The notes under the pieces are model-generated. The model saw only the letters and a list, made by a program, of their open reading frames with translations, searched no databases and was not told the origin of the DNA. The translations under genes were made by a program, and so were the position numbers. From contig JAPPGF010000008.1 of assembly GCA_028875075.1 (NCBI GenBank), positions 62,001-126,000 of the forward strand: a stretch of DNA of 64,000 bases, written 5' to 3'. This document shows, piece by piece, positions 9,094 to 18,200 of the stretch (position 1 is its first letter; each line of letters starts with the position of its first letter). The DNA comes from Gemmatimonadota bacterium. Its GTDB lineage: Bacteria; Gemmatimonadota; Gemmatimonadetes; Longimicrobiales; Gaopeijiaceae.

Positions 9094-10341
9094 CTAGCAG
9101 TAACGTTGCGGCAGCTCCAGAATGATCCGCTTTCTCAGCAACGACTGGACTTCCGGTGTGCGGCGACCCTCGGCTACTGCATTCGCGATCCCAACGTCCA
9201 GCGTGACCTCCTCCGGAAGGTAGCGTCGGCACGCGCCGTACTCCTCTTCGTAGTCGCGTGATGGAAACGCCAGTTTCATCCGTACGCCCTCGCCCGAGGA
9301 TTCGGTGGCATACAACGGGTTCAGCCGCAGCTCGCCGCGTACCGGCTCTCGCGACCCAAGCTTGTGGGGGCGAAAAACGTCTTCGCTCCGTGTGGCTACG
9401 ATCGTGAGCGCTTCGGCCCCACAGAGCTGGCTCGTGTCGTGCTGCTGCGAGAGGTCGAGGGGACCTCCGGCGATCACGTCGTCAAGAAGTCGCTCCTCTG
9501 CAAACACACGCGGATCGAGTACCTCGAACAGTTCTCGATAGCCGTCCGGGGGGAGAGGATCGCCGTGCGACGGGCTCCACACGTCTTGGTTGTGGGCGTG
9601 GGCAACAACAACCGCCGAAGTATGTCCACTGCTGCGGTCGACGAGCCGCTCCATCTCCCCCACCAGCTGCCGTTTGGTCCAGACATACATGAGCGCGTCC
9701 GCACACAGCGCGAAACCGAACGTGCCGCGTGCGAATGGGAGCGGAGCATTGCCATCGCAGCACACGGGTTCGCAGCCGGGGGCAACGTAGCGAGCGGCCA
9801 GCCAGAGCTTGACGAAGTAGAGGTCCGCGATCACGGGCGGCGGTGAAGACAGCCCCAGGAGCACGCGCGTCAGGTGTCCTGTGCCACCGCAAACGTCGAC
9901 TGCACGGCCGCCGCTGGAGAGCGCGGCGCCAGCCACGGCGCGCACGACTGCGCTCGCGGTCACAAACGGGGGATCTGAGAACCGATACAGGAAATGTCCG
10001 CCCTCGAATTCTTCACCTAGCATCTCGGCCAGCTCACGGAACGTGGTGCTTTCCAGGTCCGCGATTTCGGCAAAGCGATTGGCGCGGGCCTCGTCGCTCG
10101 AGATCAGGACACGAAACGCGCGCCCAGTGTCACCTGCTTCAACCGCGGCGCGCGCAGAAACGGCATTGGGTTGGAGGTGCACTACAGGGATGCCACCGAC
10201 GACGGGGAAAAGGCAGCAATGGCAGCCGAGCAGACCGTCGAGCACGACGTCCCCTTCACGGGTGTGCGGCATGGACCGGACTAGGTCAAGTCGACCGCCG
10301 CAATAGGGACAGCGTAGGACATCGAGCGTAGTCAGCCTCAA
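9094..10341 (-). CDS. SAM-dependent methyltransferase with N-terminal zinc-ribbon, last gene of the glycoconjugate unit
   Basis: 415 residues. Residues 1-55 form a Trm112/UPF0434-like zinc ribbon (CPYCGG near residue 11, GCHCC near residue 39). From about residue 140 comes a class I Rossmann methyltransferase: motif I is VDVCGGTGHLTRVL, and CDGNAPLPFARGTFGFALCAD is the motif II/III area, as in small-molecule methyltransferases. The substrate is not known; context suggests a sugar or the aglycone of the exported product. Its ATG overlaps the stop of the PIG-L gene by 4 bases (ATGA at 10338-10341), so translation is likely coupled. It is the promoter-distal gene of the six-gene unit. Confidence 0.8.
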   Translation of the reverse strand: MRLTTLDVLRCPYCGGRLDLVRSMPHTREGDVVLDGLLGCHCCLFPVVGGIPVVHLQPNAVSARAAVEAGDTGRAFRVLISSDEARANRFAEIADLESTTFRELAEMLGEEFEGGHFLYRFSDPPFVTASAVVRAVAGAALSSGGRAVDVCGGTGHLTRVLLGLSSPPPVIADLYFVKLWLAARYVAPGCEPVCCDGNAPLPFARGTFGFALCADALMYVWTKRQLVGEMERLVDRSSGHTSAVVVAHAHNQDVWSPSHGDPLPPDGYRELFEVLDPRVFAEERLLDDVIAGGPLDLSQQHDTSQLCGAEALTIVATRSEDVFRPHKLGSREPVRGELRLNPLYATESSGEGVRMKLAFPSRDYEEEYGACRRYLPEEVTLDVGIANAVAEGRRTPEVQSLLRKRIILELPQRYC

Positions 10342-11150
10342 GCGTCGGATCCTTCTGCCAGGAGCTCAAGCGTACCGTGGCCCGTCCCGCCGACATGAGA
10401 TCGGCGGAAATACTCAAAGCCCAGCCAGCGGCCTGCTTCTTCCGCGTCGATCCATGCGAACGGGCTGCCCGCACCGACCTGGGTCAAGTGGCAGCGGATG
10501 GCCGCCAGCTTGCGCTCAATCCACGGACGGACGTCTACCCGGAAGTCCGGCGTGGGCGCGGCAACTCCGAATGCCTCCGGCGAGACTCCCCATAGGCCGT
10601 CGCTGTCAGATGCAGCGCCGTGGGAGTGGCCCGCGTCGACGACCGCGCGCATGGCCCCGGCAGGCAGGCTGACATAGTAGAGTCCCGGCGCGTGATCTCC
10701 GAGAGCCGCGATGGCCGCGGTCGCGCGCTCGTGGACGCCTACATGATCACCATGCCAATAGAGGCCGTCGGCATCAAAAGTGATCACCGTGTCAGGCCGG
10801 TGGCGCACGATTACACTTGAGATATCGGCGTCGAGTTCCTCGGACCAACGCAAGTAGCCGTCGGCATGGCTGAGCTGGACTACCTCGGCGGCGCCGAGAA
10901 CGGCGGCCGAGGCCAACAGCTCATGTGCCCGCGTGACTCCCAGATCGCCTTCGTGAAGCAATCCCTCATCGCTCACTGGGCCGAGTTCGCCGCGCGACGC
11001 ACACACCACGACGATCCGGGCCCCGGCGTCGGCAGCGCGGGCGAGTGTTCCACCGCACGCCAGTGCCTCATCGTCCGGGTGTGCGAACACCGCGAGGAGC
11101 GTGTGGCCGGCCAGCGTCCCGACTGGGGCCGGTGACGGGTCAGCTGCCAC
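10338..11150 (-). CDS. PIG-L (LmbE-like) N-acetylglucosamine deacetylase family protein
   Basis: 270 residues. The zinc-binding AHPDDEALACGG motif lies near residues 20-31 and the second metal/catalytic motif WHGDHVGVH near residue 132, both diagnostic of the PIG-L deacetylase superfamily (MshB, BshB, PIG-L, LmbE). These enzymes remove N-acetyl groups from GlcNAc-containing small molecules or lipids. The gene overlaps the upstream GT4 gene by 11 bases and the downstream methyltransferase by 4. A GT4 next to a PIG-L deacetylase is the same logic as MshA/MshB and BshA/BshB: add GlcNAc, then free its amine. No thiol ligase gene (MshC or BshC) lies in the unit, so a low-molecular-weight thiol is not implied. 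Confidence 0.9.
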   Translation of the reverse strand: MAADPSPAPVGTLAGHTLLAVFAHPDDEALACGGTLARAADAGARIVVVCASRGELGPVSDEGLLHEGDLGVTRAHELLASAAVLGAAEVVQLSHADGYLRWSEELDADISSVIVRHRPDTVITFDADGLYWHGDHVGVHERATAAIAALGDHAPGLYYVSLPAGAMRAVVDAGHSHGAASDSDGLWGVSPEAFGVAAPTPDFRVDVRPWIERKLAAIRCHLTQVGAGSPFAWIDAEEAGRWLGFEYFRRSHVGGTGHGTLELLAEGSDA

Positions 11151-12246
11151 GGCCCGATTCCGCTCGCCCGCCGCCGATCAGGTCCCGGTAAGCCCTCACG
11201 TACTCTTCCACCATGCGGTCCCGGCCGAAACAGGCCACAGAGTGCTTGCGTATGTCGCGCCGATCCAGAGCGAGCACGCGATCGAGACAGTCCATCATCT
11301 GGTCTAGGTCGTCGAACACGACTCCGGTTACGCCGTCTTCCACCACCTCACGGACCGCTCCCCGGTCGAGTGCCGCGACCGGCGTACCGCACGCCGCTGC
11401 TTCAGCAAGCACGAGACCAAAAGGCTCCGGAGTTAGGATCGGGTAGAGTAGCGCGCGCGCGCCGCCGAGCAGACGCACCTTGGCGTCGTGATCAGCTTCA
11501 CCGAAATAGTTAATCTGCGCGCCGTCCACGTGAGGAGCGACCTTGTCACGGAAGTAGTCCTCGTTCGGTCCAGCCAAAATCAGCCGAAGGCCTAGGCGTT
11601 GCGCCACCTCGATTGCCTGGAGCACGCCCTTGCCCGCTGTGAACCGTCCGAGATACAGGAGATAGTCCTCCGGCTCCGCGCGGAACGCGAACGCGTCGGT
11701 ATCGATGCCGTGCAGGACCACGCCGACAATGTTGAGGCCGTCCATCAGTCGCGCCTGCTCATTGGAGATCGCTATGTACGGGGCCTCGGCGTAGCGCGAC
11801 CAGATCCTGACCTCGTCGGGCGACGGCGCGTGATGCACCGTCTGAACGATCGGGGTTGGGCAGAGCCGCGTGAACGCAAGCGGCATCGGGTAGTAGCCGG
11901 CTTGGAAGTGGATCAAGTCAAACTCCGTGGCGCGCTCGGCGGCGGCCGCGAAGTTGAGCATCTCGCAAAACTCCCAGGGCCACAGACTCAAGTCGTGCCA
12001 ATATCCGCGCTCAAACGTCGCGTCAAGCTTTGCGCTGGTGACGGAATCGCCGGTGGCGAACAGGGTGACATCGTGGCCGCCTGCGACTAGGCCGTCGGCT
12101 AAGAGCGCGGTCATCACCTCGACCGATCCCGACTTCGCAGGAGGTGTTGAGGTGGCCACCGTGCTGACGAGAGCGATCCGAAGCGGTCCCGCATCTGTGT
12201 CGGCCGCCTCCGCTCCGACTTCGCTCGGGGCAGCCCCGCGGCTCAC
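11140..12246 (-). CDS. GT4-family glycosyltransferase
   Basis: 368 residues, retaining GT-B fold. The N-terminal half begins with IALVSTVATSTPPAKSGSVE, the glycine-containing donor/acceptor loop of GT4 enzymes. The C-terminal nucleotide-sugar site is EPFGLVLAEAAACGTPVAALDRG, where the E-x7-E pair contacts the donor sugar. A cytoplasmic, soluble enzyme is predicted. Start overlaps the stop of the upstream GT-like gene (ATGA-type, 12243-12246) and its end overlaps PIG-L. Donor and acceptor are unknown; the adjacent deacetylase suggests a GlcNAc or GalNAc donor, which is inference. Confidence 0.9.
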   Translation of the reverse strand: MSRGAAPSEVGAEAADTDAGPLRIALVSTVATSTPPAKSGSVEVMTALLADGLVAGGHDVTLFATGDSVTSAKLDATFERGYWHDLSLWPWEFCEMLNFAAAAERATEFDLIHFQAGYYPMPLAFTRLCPTPIVQTVHHAPSPDEVRIWSRYAEAPYIAISNEQARLMDGLNIVGVVLHGIDTDAFAFRAEPEDYLLYLGRFTAGKGVLQAIEVAQRLGLRLILAGPNEDYFRDKVAPHVDGAQINYFGEADHDAKVRLLGGARALLYPILTPEPFGLVLAEAAACGTPVAALDRGAVREVVEDGVTGVVFDDLDQMMDCLDRVLALDRRDIRKHSVACFGRDRMVEEYVRAYRDLIGGGRAESGRGS

Positions 12247-13361
12247 CCTAACGCCTCTTCGATCAGACGGGCGACTACGCGCCGGCCGTCAAAGCAATCC
12301 CGAGCGATCTCGCCCGCGTACCGCTGATGGCGTGCGTAGTCGCTGTTTATTCGGTCGATGCCCTCCAACACATCTTCTGGCGTGGTAAACGCCAACAGTC
12401 CATCCCCGTGAGGGAGATGATCTGACCAGCCGGTATCCTGTACGAGCGCCGGGCGGCCAGACGCCAGGTAGCACTGGGTGCGGTCGCTAAACCACCCTGA
12501 TCGTGATGCCACGTAAGCGTGCTTGGCGACACCTAGCTCGGCACGTGAGCGTTGGATAAAGCGGCGGTAATCCCACGGAGTGCGCGACACGTCCATCGCG
12601 TCGACGGGGTCCCAGCCGTGCTCGGCCAATAGCTCCTGCGGCCCGTTGACCGCCATGCGAAAGCGCTGCGTAGTTCTTCCGGGCAACTCAAGAAAGCGCA
12701 GGAACTCCCGGTCCTTGTTACCGTTCACGTCGGTAAAGCTCTCCGTCTTCCACGTCATCACGCTAGTGAAGCGATCACCCGGTGGTATGGTGGCATGCCA
12801 CTGGTCAAGTGCGACTGGCTGCCAGGTCTTACGCCACCTGAAATCCCCGGTCGGAACTGTTGAAGTCGTCGTACCGATGTTGGCTCCGAACGTGAAGAGG
12901 TGGTCGAAGCCCCGAAAATACTCCACATACCAAGGCTCCGCCTTGGCGATCGCCAGCTGGGTGAATGCCGGGTCGGAGTCGATGAACACCTTGCTCGGGA
13001 TGTTCCGATACTCGTCGCGCCAGAACCAGCAGCCGCCCGAGAGGTTTAGGAACAGATCCGCCTCGGCGCACCATCGACACACCTCTTCCGCGCCGCGTCC
13101 GTGGTAGCTGCCGTCGTAGTTCACAAATGTCCAGCGTTCACCCAGGTCGAAAGGCTCCAGTGACTGGTGGATGAGCGTAGTGCCGTAGCTCGGATCGAGC
13201 GACACCGTGTTGTGCACGGGGTCGTACACGCATTCACCCGTGTCTTCGACGTAGAGGACGTCGTGACCCAACTCGCGCAGTGCCAAGAGGTACATGAGGG
13301 AGCACCACGTGACGCCACCGAAGGGATAGCGGGCAATGATGCCCGCTAGAACGACCTTCAC
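12243..13361 (-). CDS. Glycosyltransferase-like protein of the glycoconjugate unit
   Basis: 372 residues. The N-terminus VVLAGIIARYPFGGVTWCSL looks like the first strand and loop of a GT-B enzyme, and a C-terminal segment (YLASGRPALVQDTG near residue 305) resembles the donor-site loop of CgeB/GT1-like glycosyltransferases. The middle has distinctive conserved-looking stretches, LFLNLSGGCWFWRDEY and VFIDSDPAFTQL, that I do not associate with any characterised enzyme. It sits between the GT4 and the ABC exporter with 4-base overlaps on both sides, so it is almost certainly part of the same pathway. Catalytic activity is inferred from fold-like features only. Confidence 0.7.
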   Translation of the reverse strand: MKVVLAGIIARYPFGGVTWCSLMYLLALRELGHDVLYVEDTGECVYDPVHNTVSLDPSYGTTLIHQSLEPFDLGERWTFVNYDGSYHGRGAEEVCRWCAEADLFLNLSGGCWFWRDEYRNIPSKVFIDSDPAFTQLAIAKAEPWYVEYFRGFDHLFTFGANIGTTTSTVPTGDFRWRKTWQPVALDQWHATIPPGDRFTSVMTWKTESFTDVNGNKDREFLRFLELPGRTTQRFRMAVNGPQELLAEHGWDPVDAMDVSRTPWDYRRFIQRSRAELGVAKHAYVASRSGWFSDRTQCYLASGRPALVQDTGWSDHLPHGDGLLAFTTPEDVLEGIDRINSDYARHQRYAGEIARDCFDGRRVVARLIEEALG

Positions 13362-15256
13362 CCGGTGGCAGCCTTCATCAGCTCATCCACCGTCTCCGGG
13401 TCCAACGATCGTCCGATCGAGAGTCGTTCGCACATGTGAGCATAGAGTTGGCTGCTTCGCATCAGTTCCTCGTGGCGGCCCTGTGCCGCGATTCGACCAC
13501 CGTCCAATACGAGGATGCGGTCGGCATCGCGAACGGTGGAGAGCCGGTGCGCGATTACAATCGTGGTTCGCCCAGCCCGTAGCCGCCTGAGCGCGGAGAA
13601 CACGATTTCCTCGGAGATCGCATCCAGCGACGACGTCGGCTCGTCAAGGATCAGGATCGGCGCATTCTTGAGTAGCGCCCGCGCCACGGAGAGGCGCTGG
13701 CGCTCTCCGCCGGAGAGGCCGCCGCCCGCCTCGGAGACCTCCGTGTCGTACCCCTTCGGCAGGTGTGCGATGAAATCGTGCGCGTGGGCGGCCCGCGCCG
13801 CCGCCTCGACGTCCTCGTCATGGGCGTCGAGACGGCCGTAGCGCAGATTGTCCGCGATCGTTCCCTGGAGCAGCACAGGTTCCTGAGGTACAAGCGCGAT
13901 CCGGCTACGGAGCGACCGCAACTGGTAGTCGCGCACGTCGACACCGTCGATGAGCAGGTGCCCCTCGGTAACGTCGTACAGCCGCGGGACTAGACTCACC
14001 AGCGTGGTCTTGCCCGCACCGGTGAGGCCAACCAGCGCCACCATCTCGCCGGGTTCGGCGGTAAAGTTGATGTCATGCAGCACTTCGGTGCCGTCCGGGT
14101 AGGCGAAGCCCACGCCCTCGAAACGTACCCTGCCGACCAACTCGTCGGCGGCCACAGCACCCGGTTCGTCCATGCGTTCCGGCTCGAGGGCCAGAGTCGC
14201 CCGCAGGCGCTTCGCTCCCGCGAGCGCGTCCTGCAGCTGTCCGCTCGTGTGCGCGACTTCCGACAGCGGGCCGTAGACGGATCCGAGATAGGTGAGGACG
14301 ACCGTCAGTTCACCGATCGTCATCTGGCCGCGGGTCACTGCAAGTCCGCCCACTACCAGGACCAAGGCCGTACCGAGCATCGTGATGACGCTGATCGTGA
14401 CGGAAAAGGCCGACTCCTGCCGAGTGATGTCGATACGCGCCGCCATCACTTCGTCGCCGGCCCTGCGGTAGCGGCCGAGCTCGAACGGCTCGCGGGCGAA
14501 GCCCTTTACTAGACGCATCGCTGCGAACACTTCGTACAACTTCTCCACCAGTCGCGATTCTAGCGACTTCACCGCCTCGATTCGGTGGACAAGCGTGCGC
14601 ATGTAATGCCTGAGCGAGATGTAGAGGAACGGCACCACCGAAAGCGAAAGCAGCGCAATAGTCGGATCAATGCTGGCCATCAGCGAGAACATGACCACCA
14701 ACGCGGCGGTCGAGGTCAAGAGCGGGAATACTCCGCTCATCACGAGATTCTCGATCGAGTACGAATCGACGTCGATACGGTAGACCGCGTCTCCCGTGTT
14801 AGTCGTTACGTGATGGTGGAGCCGTAGCCGCTGGATGTGCTCGAAGAGCTTGTAGCGGAGATCGTAGACCAACCGCTGACCGGTCCGTACCTGCACCTGG
14901 GTCGCCTGGAACGTCACAAGCTGGTTAGCCAGCGCAAGAGCGACGCCGGCGATTGCGACCACAAGCAGCATCACTACCCGGGTCTGTACATTGACGGGTC
15001 CGACGAGGTCGGCCAGGAAAGCAGGTAGCGGCCGACCGGTCAGGACGTAGTCCAACACGAAGGCCAGCGGCCAAGGCTGGAGCGCGCCCAAGACCACCTC
15101 GAGGAAGAGCAAGCCCCCGAGGAGGCCGAGATTGCCTCGGTGCGGCCGTAGATACGGTACCATCCACCGCAACAACGACTCCGGTGCGGCGCTGGCCGGG
15201 GGCGCACCGGTCTCAGGAGACGCGTCTCGCCTGCCACGCGCAAATATGCCGCTCAT
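13358..15256 (-). CDS. ABC exporter, fused permease and ATPase (type IV, MsbA/lipid-A-like)
   Basis: 632 residues, a half-transporter expected to work as a homodimer. Residues 30-330 carry six membrane helices beginning WMVPYLRPHRGNLGLLGGLL. The ATPase domain shows Walker A GLTGAGKTTL (about residue 405), signature LSGGERQRLSVARAL, Walker B ILILDEPTSS and the switch VIAHRLSTV. Note Walker A reads GLTGAGKT rather than the usual G-x-x-G-S-GKS. In context it should export or flip the glycoconjugate made by its neighbours. Overlaps both neighbours by 4 bases. Specificity cannot be read from sequence. Confidence 0.9.
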   Translation of the reverse strand: MSGIFARGRRDASPETGAPPASAAPESLLRWMVPYLRPHRGNLGLLGGLLFLEVVLGALQPWPLAFVLDYVLTGRPLPAFLADLVGPVNVQTRVVMLLVVAIAGVALALANQLVTFQATQVQVRTGQRLVYDLRYKLFEHIQRLRLHHHVTTNTGDAVYRIDVDSYSIENLVMSGVFPLLTSTAALVVMFSLMASIDPTIALLSLSVVPFLYISLRHYMRTLVHRIEAVKSLESRLVEKLYEVFAAMRLVKGFAREPFELGRYRRAGDEVMAARIDITRQESAFSVTISVITMLGTALVLVVGGLAVTRGQMTIGELTVVLTYLGSVYGPLSEVAHTSGQLQDALAGAKRLRATLALEPERMDEPGAVAADELVGRVRFEGVGFAYPDGTEVLHDINFTAEPGEMVALVGLTGAGKTTLVSLVPRLYDVTEGHLLIDGVDVRDYQLRSLRSRIALVPQEPVLLQGTIADNLRYGRLDAHDEDVEAAARAAHAHDFIAHLPKGYDTEVSEAGGGLSGGERQRLSVARALLKNAPILILDEPTSSLDAISEEIVFSALRRLRAGRTTIVIAHRLSTVRDADRILVLDGGRIAAQGRHEELMRSSQLYAHMCERLSIGRSLDPETVDELMKAATG

Positions 15257-18200
15257 CGAGGATTTGGGCTCTCGCCCAGTCTGGCAACATTAAGTGCGAC
15301 CAGCTTGTCGTCGGCCGCGTCCGTCACGTACAGCCAACCACGAGCTTGAGAGAACGCCAGTCGCGCCGGAGCCAACAGCGTGGCGTCGGCATCAACGTTG
15401 TTCATAATGCCGTCGGGCCCGACCCGACGCACGACAGCGTTGTGCGAGTCCGCGATGAAGAGCGTGAGACCCTCACTGGTCTCGAAGAGCGCAATCCCCG
15501 TCGGAGAGGAGAGGTTGCTCTCGAGCGCTAGGATGCCCGGCGGCGAGTTCCCGAACACTCCGCTACCAGCCACGCTTCTGATGCCGCCTGTCAGGGCGTC
15601 GACTATCCGCACCCGGTTGTGGTGCGTGTCGGCTATGTAGAGGTCACCGTTCGCTGCGAGTGCGACGTCGCTCGGCATGAACAGGCGGGCGGCAGTGGCC
15701 TGACCGCCGTCGCCTACATGGCTTCCATCTTCAGATACGCGCCCGGTGCCAGCGACTGTAGAGACCCGTCCCGTGGCGCGGTCGATCCGCCGGATCCGGT
15801 TGTTCATGGTGTCGGCGATGTAGATGTCACCGTTGGGCGCGCATGCAACCGCAGACGGCTGGTTGAACGCAGTTTCCAGTGCGGAGCGGCCGTCCCCGTC
15901 CCATCCGGCGATCCCGGAGCCGGCGATCGTCGTGATTACGCCCCTCTCGCGATCCACTCGACGGATCCGGTGGTTCTCAGAATCGGCGATGATGAGGTCA
16001 CCGTTCGGGGCGAGTGCGATCCCGTCGGGCTCGTTTAGCTGCGCCGATAGTGCGGGGCCGCCGTCGCCCGAGAATCCGGGCCCGTAGCGCTGGTCACCCA
16101 CGTAGGGAATGGCCGCCAAACTCACGGCATCGATCAGCCGGATGACGTTGCTGTGGGCGTCGGCGAGATAGAGGTCACCGTCGGGGCCGATTGCAAGCCC
16201 TCCGGGTGTATCGAGCCACGCGGACATCCGCGGACCGTACTGAAGCACCCGTGCGGTCGCCGCGTCACGCAGCAAGAACGTGCTGGCGCCGAGCGACACG
16301 ACCATGAGCACGAACACGGTGGCGCTGCGCAGGCCGTACGCTTGCAGCACTGAGGGAACCAGTAGCGGTGGATGGGCCGGTGCTGCAGGGAGCGACGTAA
16401 GCTCCAGGGCTTCGGCTACCCGTTGTAGCCCGAGGCGCACCGTGGCCACGGCACGTGCGGTGCGGGCTGCCGAGAAGATGCCCAGGCCCAGTGTAAGTGC
16501 CGCGGCCGCGACGCCGGCGGCTGGCCAGCGATACGCGAAGCCGGCGCTCGCGGCGACAGTGAGTGCCAGCCCTAGCACGACGGCGGCGGTCACGCCAAGT
16601 GCGGTCGGGCGTACGTGGCTGCCGATGCGCACCAGGCAATTGTCCCGCTGATGTTCCTCTACCAGGGCCCGCAAGTCGAGCCAAGCCCAACGCCCGATCA
16701 ACACGCTAACGTCTCGGTCGTGCGACCAGCCGTCGTCGATCGCCAGCGTATAGCCCGGGCGCGTTCGGCGAAGCCGGTCAGTGAGCTTCCGGAGAATCTG
16801 CGCGGTCGTCGTCCGGCGCTCACTCCAGAAGCGATCCTCCGCTGCGCTTCCCGACACCAACCTCAGAGCACGGAGAGCGTCGCGAAACGTCGGTCGCGCG
16901 ACAATCTCCGCACGACTTGGGGTTGAGAGCGTTGCTTGGTCATCGTCGCGGGGAGGGCGCGACACCTCGGGTGGCGCAAGCATGCCGCGCACGCGGCCCC
17001 AGGCGCGAGCAAGCGGCTGCATGAAATGAAGCCAGGTGACCGCCATGCGGTACCGCAGACGTGATCCCGGCAGATCACTGAGATCGGAACGGAAAGCGTA
17101 CGCCAAATTGCGCGCGAACGTAAGAGCGAGACCCGCGCCGCCGGCGGCCAGCAGGACGGGACCGAGCCAACCATCGTTCCACAGAGCCGGGTTTGCTCCC
17201 AACCACCTACTGCCGAGGGAACTGGCTGGGTCAGCCAAGATCCTGGGCACGGTGAGAACGACGCCGATCAGCGCTAACGCGAGCGAGAGCGCCTGCCAGC
17301 GAATCGAATGTGGCAAGAACGCTAGAGGGTGCGCGTCCGTTCGGTAAACAGACGGATACGCGGCGGTCCCCCACACTCCAGTGTTCACGCGCGTTCCCGA
17401 GAGCGAACGTACGAACGGGAGCTGGCTGTAAATGCGGCCCCGCCAGCGCGTCTTCCCGTCCAGAAACTGCTCGGGGTGGTGGTTCATCAGCCAAGTTTCG
17501 CCCTCGCCGTAGCCCACTTGTTGACGCCAGTACGCGCCGAAGCTCGCCCGGTGGCGGTGCCAGACTAACGCGCTCGGGGCAAACCCGATCCGCCAGCCAC
17601 GTGCCTGTAGGCGCCAACAGATGTCGACGTCGTCACCCGCACGTAGGTAGATGGGGTCGAATCCCCCGACCGCGAGCAGCGCGTCCCTACGGAAGGCCAT
17701 GTTGCAACCGGGGACGTGCTCGGCGGTCCGGTCATCGAGTAGTACGTGCGTAGGAGCGCCAGGGGCGCGCGCGATGCACTGCGCCATCCAGGGATCGTCC
17801 TGCGGGACTTCGTTAGGACCCCCCGTGCCGACTGTGTTGTCGTCACCGAGAAGCGGCTGCACGAGGTAGGTGAGCCAGTCGGTGTCCACGTGAACATCGG
17901 CGTCCGTATAGGCGATGACGTCGCCGGTTGTCGCCCCGAGTCCGACGTTCCGCGCGGCTCCTAGTCCCTGATTGGGTGTGTCAATCACGCGCACCTTCGC
18001 GTGCTGCCGCGCAATCTCGCCGGTGCCGTCCCGTGAGCCGTCGTTGACCACTATGATCTCGTAGTCGGGATAGTCGAGCCGCTCGAGTGAGGTAAGGCAA
18101 TCGTCGATCGTGTCCGTGGCATCGTAGGCGCACACGACGACAGATACACGTGGCCATGTCTGCCGCTTCGCGACAGGGAAAGGAGCATCGGCGAACGCGC

